This document shows positions 1-13,968 of a DNA stretch of 64,000 bases, piece after piece; the first letter of the stretch is position 1; every line of letters begins with the position of its first letter. The translations under genes and the position numbers were made by a program. The stretch is taken from contig JAKOON010000017.1 in assembly GCA_022577435.1 (NCBI GenBank), forward strand, positions 1,173,501 to 1,237,500, in the 5' to 3' direction. This stretch comes from Embiotoca jacksoni. Lineage: Eukaryota; Chordata; Actinopteri; Embiotocidae. Under the pieces are notes generated by a model. The model was given only the letters and a program-made list of their open reading frames with translations, made no database searches and was not told the origin of the DNA.

Positions 1-2339
<2,339 letters not shown>

Positions 2340-2945
2340 CCCCGAGTCCCACCTCACTCCCCCCCCCCCCTCCCCCTCCTCCTCCCCCATTCCCTCCCCC
2401 TCCACCGCATTCAGCTCCACATCTCGTCACCTGTGCACTTTTTCTCCCCGCAGCTCTGCTCACAGCCAACTCCCTCTTCACTCTATTTTTGTTTTCTACC
2501 ATTCATTCTGTTTTCTATAGTACTTTTGAAGTCACTCGTGCTCTTCTCTTCTGCCATTTAAGAAACATTTCAGAAGCCTTTATGTCGCGTGTTCGGCCGA
2601 GTTGTGCGCGGGGGTCCGTGCGAAGGTTCCTGCGACGTGGGGACGAGGCAGCCTGTGAAGTTGTCCGAACTCTACTGAAACGCTGTCGCGTTGGGGCAGG
2701 TTGTGAAACACATTTCAATGGCTACCACTAGATGGTGCTGTGTAAATATACTTCAGACAGTTACTACAGCCTGGCGCGGCAGTATTATGCGTTTGACAGT
2801 GTGGTTCTTACTTCCTTCTTACATCAGTTATCATGCCAAAAATATCCTCATTATGTATTTATTGACGAATATTTGGCAGAAGTTGTTATTGTTTTACTTT
2901 CAGTTTAAGAACTGTATAAATTTACAATAAAATTCTTGACCACAG
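2340..2945 (+). other. rab11b: 3' UTR of rab11b copy A
   Basis: Sequence after the TGA at 2337-2339. It opens with a pyrimidine tract (about 2358-2405) of long C runs broken by T, a possible poly(C)-binding-protein site. The transcript probably ends after the AATAAA at 2926-2931. The extent is inferred from that signal only. Confidence 0.7.
2926..2931 (+). terminator. rab11b: Polyadenylation signal AATAAA, rab11b copy A
   Basis: Canonical AATAAA about 590 bases after the stop codon, followed by CTTGACCACAG and then a T-rich stretch (2997-3012). It is the first good signal downstream of the stop. Confidence 0.7.
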
Positions 2946-3019
2946 CAGTTTCAATTTCTCTGTCTAATTTCTCTGGCAGCTGGTGTAACATGTTCTTTTT
3001 TTTTTTTTTTTTAATCAAC

Positions 3020-3300
3020 ACTTTACATGTCATCAGTTTATAAATATGATAGTGTTAAATTAGGTAAAACTGTGTTCCACTTTCATAGCATTAAAATGCT
3101 GCTTACATGTTAATGCATCCCAATACAAAAATATTAATCATGTATATACTGTATAATAAATGTATTTATCACTCTGAATAAGGCCTTTTGAATAATAAGT
3201 GGTTTTGACTCCACTTTGCAAATGAAAATTCACAATTACTCCGGTTCGGTACTTACAGTATTTTCATACCGTGGTGTGCTGTATTGCTATTTCTAGTGAC
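3020..3300. mobile_element. Decayed internal part of a teleost hAT-like MITE
   Basis: The run TTTATAAATATGATAG, then AAAATGCTGCTTACATG, then TTAATGCATCC, resembles the interior of the very common fish element whose ends read GGAAAGTAACTAAATACATT and TCTGAATACTTCTTCCACCA (a copy with ends is at 12682-13383). Both termini are missing here. Identification rests on my recollection of that consensus. Confidence 0.4.
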
Positions 3301-4076
3301 GTGAAACTTATCAGCAGTTCTTCCACCTCTGTCTGGTTGGAACGATTTTCTGTAATATCTATAATAACTGCAAAATGTCCTTCGGTCATAAAAAGAAAAC
3401 AATAGTCTGTTCATTGTTCTGATCAGGGTCTCCTCAGCGATTAAGCTTATTGAGAGGTTCTACTTTTTTTTTACGCTACAAGCGGCTCGTCTGAGTAAAG
3501 TGGTAATTCCAGTGAAGTTATCAGGCCACCAAAGTTTCACTTCTCTCGGCTACATCTGTAGCTTATTGATTAGTAGGAAGGCAGATCAAAACAGTATTAT
3601 TTTTTTTTATCACAACTCAAAGACCTATTGGAAAATATTTTTTCACTCCCTGAAGAGCAGAGATTTGACTGTTCACAAAAGCAGCATGCAATATAGGTTG
3701 AAGATGTGTTTTTCTAAGTAAGCTGCTTAAATGCCGAATGCAGAGGACGTGACGGGGAGATTCCATGATTCTACACAGATATTGTAGCAAAACTTGATAT
3801 TAGCATTTTGTTTTTCTTTAGGATTAGTGCACTCACAAAGCTGCGGTCCAAAACAGACTTAAAGTAATGACATCTCATCCTCACTGGACTAAGAGGATGA
3901 TCTGTAAACAGCCATATCGCACAAATCACAGGATCTATACTCTAATGTCCAGGATAGACTGCGGCTCCCCAAGTGCCTTCTATCACATAGACGACTTCAT
4001 GCCCAAGTATAACCACACAAATTACCACTGACAAGAGCTTTCAAAATTAATATTCACTCATCATTTATAATTATGT

Positions 4077-4082
4077 TTTATT
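4077..4082 (-). terminator. marchf2: Possible polyadenylation signal for marchf2
   Basis: TTTATT on the plus strand, AATAAA on the minus strand, 2.9 kb after the marchf2 stop. Alternatives exist nearer (ATTAAA at 6860-6865), so this choice is weak. Confidence 0.25.
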
Positions 4083-6952
4083 TGCTTTGCAAACAATTCC
4101 TGGCTGATTGCAGGTATCAGTATTTTGGTGAGAACAACCTTTTTTTTTTCTTTTTTTTTTCCAAGAGCACACCATAAACATGATCGTATGTAAAAAGTGA
4201 AGACTTGCAATTTAAATTACAAATAATACATATTAATATAACCAGCGTCTGAAAAAAGACTCAATTAAAAGATCACAAAAACGTTAGGACACAATATAAG
4301 TAGTCCACATGTTCAAATGTGGAAGAAAAAGAAAGCAATGATTTAAAATTGGATTTAAATTGTGGAAGTTTAGTAAATTATTACATCATGATGAAAGTGC
4401 CACAACAGAGTGCCTCCTGGGGTAAAGCCTTGCTTATGACAAACAGTAAACACGGATGATCGGATGACTCGTAAGCTTGTGAGGCAGACGAGCTCCCGGT
4501 TGCATCGCAGTGCTGTAGGATATTAAACCTTTGTTCTGGGATCAGTTAAAAACACAAACAAACTGGGGCAGTATGTGGGACAACCCACCAGGAGCTGAAT
4601 GTATCAGCGTGTGCTGTTGATGTAAACAAGAGGCCGGGGGGGGAAGTACATAACTTTTAGAACCACTGGTTACTGGTAATCCTACGCTGTGAGACAACAC
4701 ATAGGAGCGGAAAATATCCAACACTGTGGATGCTGGGAATTTTCCCCCCAACGGCCCACAACACAAGTATCCACAAATCATTTCAGGTCACCAAATTTCC
4801 GTAGAATGAAAATTAAAAGTGCAGGAGGAAAACAAACAAACAAAAAAAAGTAAATAAATTACTGCTCAAGTTTGATTGTCCAAAAGTAAATATGCATTTT
4901 AAATAAAAAAAAAGGTATTAATAACACAATGGTAGATAAAATCCAGGGCTTTGGCCTCTTTACACCGTGAGTGATGTAATGTACGTATTCACAATAAGCC
5001 AACACTGAATATGTCTGCAAATTGGATCCATCTAATGGAAAATTGATGAAAAGCATAAAAAGACCAAAGTCTGATCACCACTGATAAAAATGAAATAAAG
5101 TGTCGAGGAGAACCAAATCAAAAAGTCTAACTTTTCATGGAATTACAATAATCAATAAAAACAGATCAATATCAGGTTGGTTTTAAGCTTGCTCTACTTC
5201 CAATGCCACCTTATAGCTAAGGTGTTTTCTTTGACTGCACTTCAAAGAATTGCTATTAATAAAAAAAAAGGAAGCTTCCCACAACAATATGGAGACCCTG
5301 ACTTGACACCTGCGGTACTCCAAAATGCACATTTAGTGATGCATTATTAAAGCTGATGTGTTTCTTTGAATTAAGTTTTAACAATTAAGTTATTTTCCAT
5401 AGTAGATGTATTTTTCATTTTTTTTTTTATCTTCCAAGCTTATCTGCCTGCGGACAGCTGCAATGTGCGCAAGAAGCAATTAACCGTGTCCACATAACCT
5501 AAATTAAGTGGAATGAAGAAAGAATCCATGTTTCAAACTGGACCACATCATGACCCGCAAATCTGGACACCAGGCAGACTCTGTAGTTTGTGTTACTCTG
5601 GTTGATTAACAGTCACCGCAAATGACTTGTTTATGAGCCACACTAAACTATATCAAAGATCTCCCTGCTCTACTAACACAGCCGGTCCCGGTCGATGGTC
5701 AGAGACATCAAAATGTTGGCGTTTGACATCTACGGCACACCAGCACCAAAACTCCCAGACTGAGAAATACTTATGTCGTGTTTAACTATGACTCGAATGA
5801 CAATTGCAGGAAGTTTCGGAGTTCCTGGTTGTTGTGATTATGGAGGGATAGGCACGTACAACAAAGTGCAAATAAAAAGCCAAAAATGAAGTACTTCAAC
5901 AGGCAATAGAAATAATGCTCGCGTACACTGCACCGGCCACCAAACATTACTTGTGGAAATGTTCCTCTAGAAGCCATTTTGATGGCGCTTTCTATCCATC
6001 TATATAATTATAAATACGTACTTGTTAAGTGCTGATAATACAAGAACCTCTATGAGGACACTGGTTATCCCTACTTCAGTAGGAATAGTAAATCTGTTCA
6101 GTCTTTAGTGGTTTAAAAAAATTATTTCAGAATACATTAAGTAAATTTTTTTTTTTTTTTTTAAAGTCCCCCAAAAACTATTAACAGTGCTGCCTGCATG
6201 CATAACTGTGCATGTTGGCTGAGGTCTATTCACGTACTGTGAGGTCCTTCATGTCCACAGTGGTATATTGCACAATCTCTGGCATTTATCTGCTCTCGGA
6301 TGAGATGTAACAACTGATGGAGGAAAAGCTTTCAAAGAACAGGCGCACATTAAAAGTTCCATCTCGGACAGCATTACCGACATCTGGATTGTGAAACGGC
6401 AATCAAAGATCGAAGCTTTTCCTTCACAGATTCATACACGAGATCACACAATGAGCTCAACAACATGTATCTCAGTTATTTTCATCACTGCAGTACACGA
6501 TGAACAGACCTGCTACACTCTGCAGTCACCTGTGGACCATTGACGGGTCATTGAACCAAGCAGGACGATCGTTATATTTCACGGTCCTCTTAACAAGTGA
6601 ATTGTCCATCACTTGTTCTGCCATCGCCTCCGGTCGGCGTCTCTGCACATCGCCACGTGCTGTTCCACTCTTCAGTGCCTTTGCATAAACTTGGTCCAAC
6701 GTGAGGACAGATAGACTCCATTGAAATGTGATAATTTCTGCACCCCCAGGAGGACAGATTCATAAAATGCAAAGTGGAAAAAAATATGTAGCGCCGGAGC
6801 AAAGAAAAAGAAGAAAAGAAAGCAACAGCAACAACAACAAAAAAGCCCACAAGTGCTTCTTTAATGTCTAGCGGGCGGGCATGATGCATCAAGAATCAGG
6901 CCTCATACGTTAAAAAAAACCCTCCTTTATCATCGACCATGTCTGTTTGGTC

Positions 6953-8652
6953 TCATACTATACTCTCATTGGCCGACTTTTTCGTCAGTTTGCTCGAGAG
7001 CAAGGAATGCTGGGAAGAGTTAGACTCCTTGGCTTCAGGAATGAGCAGACGTACTTTCTGATTCGTTCTTCTCCACTCAGAGTACAGCTGACAGTGGTAG
7101 CGGAACGACACCTGTGGAAACAAGGGAGGAGGAAAATGTACAGCAACTCACCGGGTGAGAACTCCACTTTAAAAAAAATGGCTGCACTGCATGAATGCTG
7201 TGTGTGAATTCATCTTTACCAAAGTCCAGAGGACATAGATGGTGAAGAGGGCAATGGTGAGGGCGATGAGGCCCACAGCCTGCAGCCAGCTCCCCAGGTG
7301 AAGGTGGTCCTGAGCTCCCTTCAGGCACAGCCAGCCAGAAATGGCTGCCAGAGGCGTGATAAACAGGAAGCACACCATGTCATAGAACAGCGTCCTCTTC
7401 TCGTTACGAGGTCCGGGGTCCCGCAGCCACTGTGGAGTGGGAAACAGGAGCCAGAAAAACAGAGAAGAGGGATAGAGAAGTGGAAGAGAGGTTTGGGAGA
7501 GGTGGAAGAGAAACCTGAAGTTAATCAAGAAAAGAAAAGACACTGCAAAACAAGCAAGCAAGCAAGCGAGCAGAGAGAGGTACAAAAACAAAAGAAGCCT
7601 TCACGCTTGGGTACATGCAAACTCGTTCAATCAGTCAAGCGTGGGGAACGAAAAGGAAGAGAGGGGAGGCTGTGGCTCAGTCAATATAGTGGGTTGCACA
7701 CTAATCGGAAGGTTGGTGGTTCGCTCCTCCCGTCCGCATGCCTAAGTGTCCTCGAGCAAGACGCTGAACCCTAAATCGCTCCCGATGGTGTACCACCGGT
7801 GTGTTGTAAGTCGCTTTGGATAAAAGCGTCAGCTAAATGTAATGTAATGTAATAAAAGAGAGGAAAGATTGCTGCAGATGAGGCAAAGGGCATTGATCTT
7901 TGTTACCTCTGTGAGAGGCCTCGGTCGGCGCTCGATGCTGAACTCTGTGTGGCAGAGCTCACAGTAGCTGGTGTTGGAAGACGACAGCCACCTCTCCAAA
8001 CAGCTCTTGTGCACCGTACCCAAAGTGCCGGTGCAGTCGCACGGGGACAGGAGACCCTCACTGTTGCCTCCTTCGTGGCAAATACGGCAGATGGGACCAT
8101 CACTGAGACAAAATTTAAAAAAAAACAAAAAAAAACAAAAAACGTATTTACTTATTTTGTGAAAGAACATATCACAGGTGATACGGTATACAGGATCCAA
8201 AATCATGTGATCACAAGCTCCACAGATATCAGTGGATTTACAAATGATATAACTCAGTGTATGATAATAAACATGCATAAAATATGAATTGAAATCAGAG
8301 GTGTAACTCACAGAAAACTGTTTTTACAGTAACACGTTCCAGAAATTCAACATGTATATTAAATTAAACTGGGACAGTCAGGCAGGGCTTTATGACTATT
8401 GTGTTTTTATTCAATTACACATGTGTAGACATGTACAGTGATACACTGTATGTACGAGTGCAAGTGTTACCTTTGGGCGCTCATGGGTTTGAGCACAGAG
8501 GAGAGCAACCGTCCATCCATGGCGGTGACCTGGGTGACATAGAGTGCCTGGCACCCGTCACCACCCGCCTCCTCCACGTTCTTCCACAAGCCTGTGCTGC
8601 TGGCACAGTCACACAGGGAGCCGGGCAGGTGGCAACACCCGCCCGTCGTCAT
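6953..8652 (-). CDS. marchf2: MARCHF2 membrane-associated RING-CH E3 ubiquitin ligase
   Basis: Four coding exons read on the minus strand: 8471-8652 (ATG at 8650-8652), 7907-8102, 7220-7429 and 6953-7111 (TGA 6953-6955). They give 182+196+210+159 bases, a 248-aa protein, close to the 246 aa of human MARCHF2. Exon 1 encodes [16 protein letters not shown]. Exon 2 holds the RING-CH (C4HC3) finger: [33 protein letters not shown]. Exon 3 carries two membrane helices (around [16 protein letters not shown] and [17 protein letters not shown]). Exon 4 is the cytosolic tail, ending in ESIV, a class I PDZ ligand like the TPV end of the human protein. The family ubiquitinates membrane cargo on endosomes and at the plasma membrane. 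All splice sites are canonical. A SINE lies in the 477-bp intron. Confidence 0.97.
7667..7854 (+). mobile_element. tRNA-derived SINE in a marchf2 intron
   Basis: The head has a pol III A-box-like TGGCTCAGTCAATATAGTGG and a B-box-like GGTTGGTGGTTCGCTCC. The body contains GAGCAAGACGCTGAACCC and the tail reads TTTGGATAAAAGCGTCAGC, then TAAATGTAATGTAATGTAA. This arrangement is typical of abundant teleost SINEs. It lies antisense to marchf2 between exons 2 and 3. Confidence 0.85.
7907..8102 (-). CDS. marchf2: marchf2 exon 2: RING-CH zinc finger
   Basis: The exon starts by completing a serine codon (AG|T) and ends after GAG. Its cysteines and histidine follow the C4HC3 spacing: CxxC, CxC, HxxC, CxxC. 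This is the E2-binding catalytic module and every zinc ligand is present. Confidence 0.93.
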
Positions 8653-8783
8653 GGTTACCGTGTCCAGACTCCGGCCGTGCAGGTGGAGTTGAGGGTGTTA
8701 AGGTTTGAAGCCGAGGGATGACTTGAGGAAGCACCAAGAGCAAACGCTTCCCGTTTCCCCCCCCTCACAAGTGAACAATGTTT
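8653..8783 (-). other. marchf2: marchf2 5' UTR part of the first coding exon
   Basis: Upstream of the ATG on the minus strand the sequence runs to a plausible acceptor TTTCTCTGCAG ending at 8784, so the exon may begin at 8783. It contains a run of eight Gs (minus strand). Assigned from the splice-site pattern only. Confidence 0.5.
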
Positions 8784-9114
8784 CTGCAGAGAAACAGACA
8801 CGCCGAGAAATTAATCACATTTCTCAAACAATAGCCGCGGTGGAATGACAGGAAGTACTTTTCCTCAAGCGCTGAACTTCTGTGACATTTTCTACTTCAC
8901 TGTATTTCATGCATTTACTTTTTCATTGCATTCGTTTTGCTGCTTTAGTTACCAGTTAGTTCACACATTCAGATCAATACAAAATATGATCTACATAACA
9001 TACGTAATACAACTTAAATATCAAATATAGCTCAAGCTAGCCAGCAGTATGTAAATATGATGAAATTAGCAATTTTACTAGATACCACATTAAAAGGATA
9101 CCGATTCATCCATG

Positions 9115-9250
9115 GGGCTGTAACTAATGGTTATTTTCATTATCAATTAATCCATTGATTATTTTTGTATCTATAATAATTAAGCTCTAAATATTAATAC
9201 AATTTATTATTGAAGTTCACTGTTTCCGTGCACTGATAAAATAATAATAA
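9115..9250. mobile_element. Fragment of a fish hAT-like MITE
   Basis: GGGGCTGTAACTAATGGTTA, then TTTTCATTATCAATTAATCC, then ATTGATTATTTTTGTATC resembles the widespread teleost element starting GGCTGCAACTAACGATTA. Only this end is recognisable. Identification is from memory of the repeat. Confidence 0.5.
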
Positions 9251-9326
9251 ACTGTAAAATATCCCGCCTCGATCACATATCTTGGTCCCATGTGTCAAAA
9301 GTGTTTGATAACCACATTTGAGGGAT

Positions 9327-9630
9327 CATTGGGGCCGTTTGCATTTGGCTTCTTCAATCCGGACATCTGGCCGCCTGACCGTGAGCGTGATCAGAAGTGG
9401 CCGGCTTCAGGGAGAGTTGTTTCCGCCTCGCATCAACGTGCGTCCTGGGTAGCCAAATGGAAACACACTCAGGAACAGAAATGCAGGTCTCCGAATGCGG
9501 CCTGAACAGATCACAGCTCAACGCTTCCCGAGTGCGTTTCCACCTGTACTTTTGCTGGCCACTTGTGGTCCGATCACCGTCAGGTCGCATATGTCCGGAT
9601 TGATGTCGCCAAATGGAAACAGGGTCATTG
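9327..9630. mobile_element. Foldback (long inverted repeat) MITE-like element
   Basis: The left arm (from 9327) reads CATTGGGGCC, then GTTTGCATTTGGC, then TCAATCCGGACAT, a CTGACCGTGA block, and AAGTGGCCGGC. The reverse complement of the right end (from 9630 downward) reads CAATGACC, then TGTTTCCATTTGGC, then TCAATCCGGACAT, CTGACGGTGA and AAGTGGCCAGC. Arms are about 75-80 bases with scattered mismatches. The centre has no reading frame of note. The family name is unknown to me. Confidence 0.7.
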
Positions 9631-10269
9631 TGTAAATGCAGTATACATATAAAGAATATCAGATGATTTATCAATATAGGATTTTTTTTTTTTTTTTTTT
9701 TACTGCCCAACATCACTATAGACATGGACCCCAAAGTTCCAGCATCAGTCGGGCCCTAATTGCAACACACACACACACACACAACACAGTATCAAGAGAC
9801 GGATCCAAATTTTAAAACAAGACCAGACATTATCAGTCACATGTCTCAGCGTGGGATTGTCATAAAGTTACTTATATGTCTGCACTGTGATTCATGTATA
9901 ATTAATTGTCTGCCTTGTGTGAAAGTAACCAAAGTTAACTGCAGTCGAGAGACATGTTGACATTTACAAGAAAGCTATCCATTTGGAGGTTTGGCCAGTT
10001 TGCTCAAAGCAGCTGTTCATCTATTATAAAGACAAATGTGATGTCAGTGACAATGAGTGTGATGTGCAGCAGACTGATAAACAGCTGTCTGCCCTCAGAT
10101 AACCCCTCACTGAAGATAAGAGACGTACGGCTCGATGCGCTCCAGCCTGTAACATCCGTCTTCCTGTCTGAAACTTATTATTCTGTACAGTAAGAGATCA
10201 ATTATAAAATTATATTCCAGAGAGATTCATTTATATTTTAATAATAATAATTAAACAGTTAACATGTTC

Positions 10270-10527
10270 TACATCACTGGACCTTTTGCACTACACCCAA
10301 CCTCATCAGCACCATTTGGACTAGGCACAATTACACCATTGTTTAGGTGTTTATATGCATATTCTCATTCATTTCTATGCTGTAAATATTTCTATTTATG
10401 TTTTATATGTCTATTGATGTCTGTGTTTTGGCTTTTTGGACGCTCAGAGCGAAGCTACAACCGGAGTCAAATTCCTTGTGTGTGTTAACATGCCTGGCCA
10501 ATAAAGTGATTCTTATTCTGATTATTG
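10270..10527 (+). mobile_element. 3' end of a non-LTR retroelement or SINE
   Basis: It ends GAGTCAAATTCCTTGTGTG, then CCTGGCCAATAAAGTGATTC, then TTATTCTGATT. The same ending, AATTCCTAGTATG then GGCCAATAAAGCTGATTC, recurs at 53251-53300. The AATAAAG plus short (ATTCTG) repeat tail is typical of fish LINE/SINE 3' ends. The 5' limit is uncertain. Confidence 0.6.
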
Positions 10528-11748
10528 GTAATGACATGAAAAACACATTTCCAAGAACTAGTCCGTCTGATATGTGTGTAAATAACATTGCTATTAACAT
10601 GATGTCTTAACATAGCTTTGCACCTGAACCTGCACAATCCTGTTTACTCATCACAGGGGATTTTTTTTCTTATATAGGACTAATTAATTCAACAATTTAC
10701 CCTCTACAATCATTTTAAAACAGCATTATGAGTTTCTGGAGATCTGGTGATGAAGGACGTAAGGTTCTGTTTTTAGCACCGCATAAGAGAAAAGATGATT
10801 CAACTTCAGGGAAACATCTGACTATTGTAACAAAGGTTATATAATGATGAATGGTTATTCCTACCTCATTACATTCTAGTGATATGCTCATACATTCAGG
10901 TTTGGTGAATTACCAGAGCCAGATGATGGCCAGCTTTGTCAGCCTGGGTATCCAGGATTGTAAATATGGAGTTAAGCCTCAAGGCCCGATCTTGGATTTT
11001 GTGATACAGCTTCCCAGGTCAGATGAGCAGTCATCCCATTCAAATCAATGGACAACTGTTACTGCCTGGTGTTGTTATTCATGCATGCCGATACAGCACG
11101 GGGGCACGATTAAGAGGCACAATCCTTGACCCAGATAAACAAAGCAGTAGCCCCCCCCCCCCCCAATTAAAGACAACAGCACATCTCCTCAGTTATTGTT
11201 TTCTGAGCCTTGTCAGCATGTAAACACTGGGATAAAAACATGTATCGTGCACATCTGGCCAGATGAGAAACATAAGGACGTGTAGCTTTAAGGCCAAACT
11301 CTGTACTTGCACGTGAATTTATGGGAATGAACGGTCGGCGGTGTTAAATAAATCTATTATACCATGAAAACTTACTCGGCTGACAAACGTGTTCCTTTCT
11401 ACCGTGACTTGAAGAAGCGGAAGTTGCCGCTGCGTGCAGATGTTTGAACTTTGACACCGACTAATGCCTGGAGCAGAGTCGTGTCACGTCAGCTCAGTGA
11501 CGCTGAACAAACATTATGATCGGCACAAATGAGCGGCGTAGTGCCGTGTTGCGTTAAGGCACGAACTAATTCCCGTTTTATTATCAAGAAAGCATTTGCT
11601 TTCTGGTTTTAAAATCCAGGAAATAAACGCGGTCAGTTTGCGCCCCCGTCACAGCTGGGCCAGCTGTCAGTAGCTGCGGTGAACCGCCACAGCTAGCCTG
11701 TTTAAAAAGATATGTATATATAAAAATAATATAAACTACCATGTACTC

Positions 11749-12140
11749 ACCCCCGTGTCGTGTTCTTACTGATGTTTCAACAGCCTCGCATTTCTTTCTC
11801 TCGTCATGTTCAGCTGGTGAATTGAAAACACGGGACAAAGTGCAGCGCTGCTAGCTCACGAGCTAACAAGGCGCCCGTCCGCTAACCAGCAAACTCTCAG
11901 CTGATAAACCAGCAGCAGGCCGAGCTGCCGCTTTCTCTGGCCCCTCTAAACGCACTCCCCCCAGAGGCTCATCAGCTGTCTGCCTCGACGGTGAAGTCAA
12001 GAGAAGAAAATACACACACACACACACACACACAGGCAATCCGGGACGAGTTAAACAGCAGCCTGCTGAAGGGAGGGGCGCGCGACCAGACACGTGACGC
12101 GACCACAGGACGTAAACAAAGACCAGACCACGTGATTTCT
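11749..12140 (-). promoter_or_regulatory. marchf2: Probable marchf2 promoter and non-coding first exon
   Basis: This is a locally GC/CpG-rich patch in an AT-rich setting, upstream of marchf2. On the minus strand it offers good donor sites (CATCA|GTAAGA near 11770; CGGGG|GTGAGT near 11749). It contains two CACGTG boxes (12091-12096, 12129-12134) and GGGGCGCGCG at 12076-12085. Function is inferred from position and composition; no transcript data are available. Confidence 0.4.
12012..12034. repeat. (AC)n microsatellite
   Basis: About 11 AC units, next to the putative marchf2 promoter. Confidence 0.9.
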
Positions 12141-12681
12141 ATCAGCCCTTTAAATGTCTCTGTCGCCGTGAGGTTGTTGAAATACACACTCAACCCTTCT
12201 GGTGTATGTACAATTGTACATATGGATACAATACAAGTGATGGCATAAAGAAATGTCGGATGCAGCATGTTTGATGTTATTATTATTAAAACCCAACGTG
12301 TCGCGTGTCTCCAAGTAAGCACAAAAGGCACAACCTCGGGTCCTCGGCAAACACACCCGACGAGTGTGAAGCCGGTGGGATGAACGCTTGTCGAGATATA
12401 ACGCGAAGTACGGACGGACAGATTTCTGCAATTGCACAGAGACAACAGCTAAACAGTGGATTTCACTGCCTGTGGATATAATAGAAATCAATACTTGTAC
12501 TGATCAGTCAGCTTTGGCTTGTTGATCAAACATTTTAACATTTGAATTTGAGCTGCCCTTTCTGTTGCCGTCCTGCAATCTGTTTCGTCTGTTCTTCGTA
12601 GATCTGTTTTGTCTTGTTTTGCATGCACTGAATCATATTCGTATGGATGTATATGGTATTTATGAAGCATGCATTTATTCC

Positions 12682-13383
12682 CATGTGGAAAGTAACTAAA
12701 TACATTTACTCAAGTACAATTTTGAGGTACTTTGTAGTTTACTTGAGTATTTCCATCTTCACTGTAGCATTTGATGCTACGTTATACTGCCACTGTACGG
12801 CATTTGAGAAAGAAATATTGTACTTTCTACTACGTATTTGACAGCTTTAGTTACTTTTTGGAAAATTGCACAATAGATAATGAGCTTTAAAATACAGCAC
12901 ATTGTTAAAGATTAAAACAATGGATTCCAGTCTTTTTGACTTTGGTAATTTTACAGAAAACAGTCAGGGTCACATTTCAGATGCAAATCGATAAACTTCT
13001 CACATGGTTTAATTTCAATAAATGTTTAAATGATCCAATATCTCACCAAAAATCAAAGATTAGAGAAAACAGTCCAAAAACTGAAAACAGATTTGTGAAT
13101 CAGAACTTTGATTTTTCTTCCTTCCTCTCCCAGTAATCATCTGAGGTCCCCTCAGATTTATCTGCTGTCCCCAATAATGTCATATATAAAATGATATCAG
13201 TCGGAGGGACCAAACCAGTACTCTTACTTTAATACTTCGACTACATTTTTCCACTAATACTCAAGAACTTTTACTTCAGTACGATTTTTCCTTCAGGATT
13301 TTTACTTGTAATGGAGTATTAATTACTTTGGTCTGTAGGTACTTTTACAACAGTAAAGGATCTGAATACTTCTTCCACCACAG
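12682..13383. mobile_element. Teleost hAT-like MITE, degenerate but with both ends
   Basis: The left end reads GTGGAAAGTAACTAAATAC, then ATTTACTCAAGTACAATTTT, then GAGGTACTTTGTAGTTTAC. The right end reads TTTTTACTTGTAATGGAG, then AGTAAAGGATCTGAATAC, then TTCTTCCACCACAG. The ends are inverted repeats (GTGGAAG / CTTCCAC), as in the common fish element. Many substitutions; no transposase. A clear 8-bp target duplication is not visible. Confidence 0.75.
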
Positions 13384-13934
13384 AATTTTAGTTTGCCGTT
13401 TTAAGAACTAACCAGCTGATGAAAATGAGCCTAAATGGCAAACTGAGGCTTATTTAGTTACTTTTCTGTTACTCATTGAACACTGTCCCAGTTAAATAAA
13501 TTAACATTTACTACATCATGTTTAGCCTTTATGCTCTTTCTGACCATCTTAAACGGCACAAATAGTTTTCCACACATTTTATTTTAAAGTCCTAGAAAAG
13601 CAAGTCTTACAATTGCATAGTGAATATTCATGTCATATTGAGCCCGAGCTATTTCCTTCACCATTATCAGATTTGTGACCCATCTCAGTTGGAAACAAAC
13701 TTTGACATCATCATGGCTACCAGTGCATTGACACTGACCGTATTTACTCGAATGAATATGAAGCAATGAAGGCTGCCTTTTCTGAAAACACAAAAGCATT
13801 GATGTGTTAGATGCTGTACAACCCCATGATTTTATTTTTAACAGCACCCACATCACGTGTAGATTTGTAAAGGTGGGCTTTCAAATGAGCGTATTGCACA
13901 AACACAACACATAAGGTATCCAACAATAACAGTC
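13384..13934. other. Intergenic stretch, no gene seen
   Basis: AT-rich sequence between the MITE at 12682-13383 and the proposed rab11b copy B polyadenylation site. Short frames show no family similarity. Confidence 0.5.
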
Positions 13935-13958
13935 TGCTATCAGTTCATGTGGATTAGG

Positions 13959-13968
13959 TTTATTTATT
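13959..13968 (-). terminator. rab11b: Polyadenylation signals (AATAAATAAA), rab11b copy B
   Basis: Two overlapping AATAAA hexamers on the minus strand, 1.4 kb after the stop codon. Confidence 0.5.

Larger units (their letters stand above)
2946..6952. other. Region between convergent rab11b A and marchf2; probably includes marchf2 3' UTR
   Basis: No coding region was recognised. Sequence is AT-rich with T/A homopolymers (2997-3012, 4140-4160, 6148-6163). On the minus strand an AATAAA sits at 4077-4082, which could end a long marchf2 3' UTR reaching from 6952 downward. The UTR extent is a guess; short reading frames here lack family similarity. Confidence 0.4.
8784..11748 (-). other. marchf2: Probable 5' intron of marchf2, repeat-rich
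   Basis: No coding sequence was recognised. It contains the MITE fragment at 9115-9250, the foldback element at 9327-9630, a T run at 9670-9690, a short CA tract at 9767-9782 and a retroelement tail at 10270-10527. Its status as an intron depends on the predicted non-coding exon near 11.75-12.0 kb. Confidence 0.45.

Noticed and set aside
7667..7760. A functional tRNA gene
   Set aside because: The A- and B-box-like parts are followed by the typical SINE body and ATGTA tail, and no cloverleaf with a proper anticodon arm is evident.
7298..7774. 158-codon plus-strand frame over marchf2
   Set aside because: It is antisense to marchf2 exon 3 and runs into the SINE.
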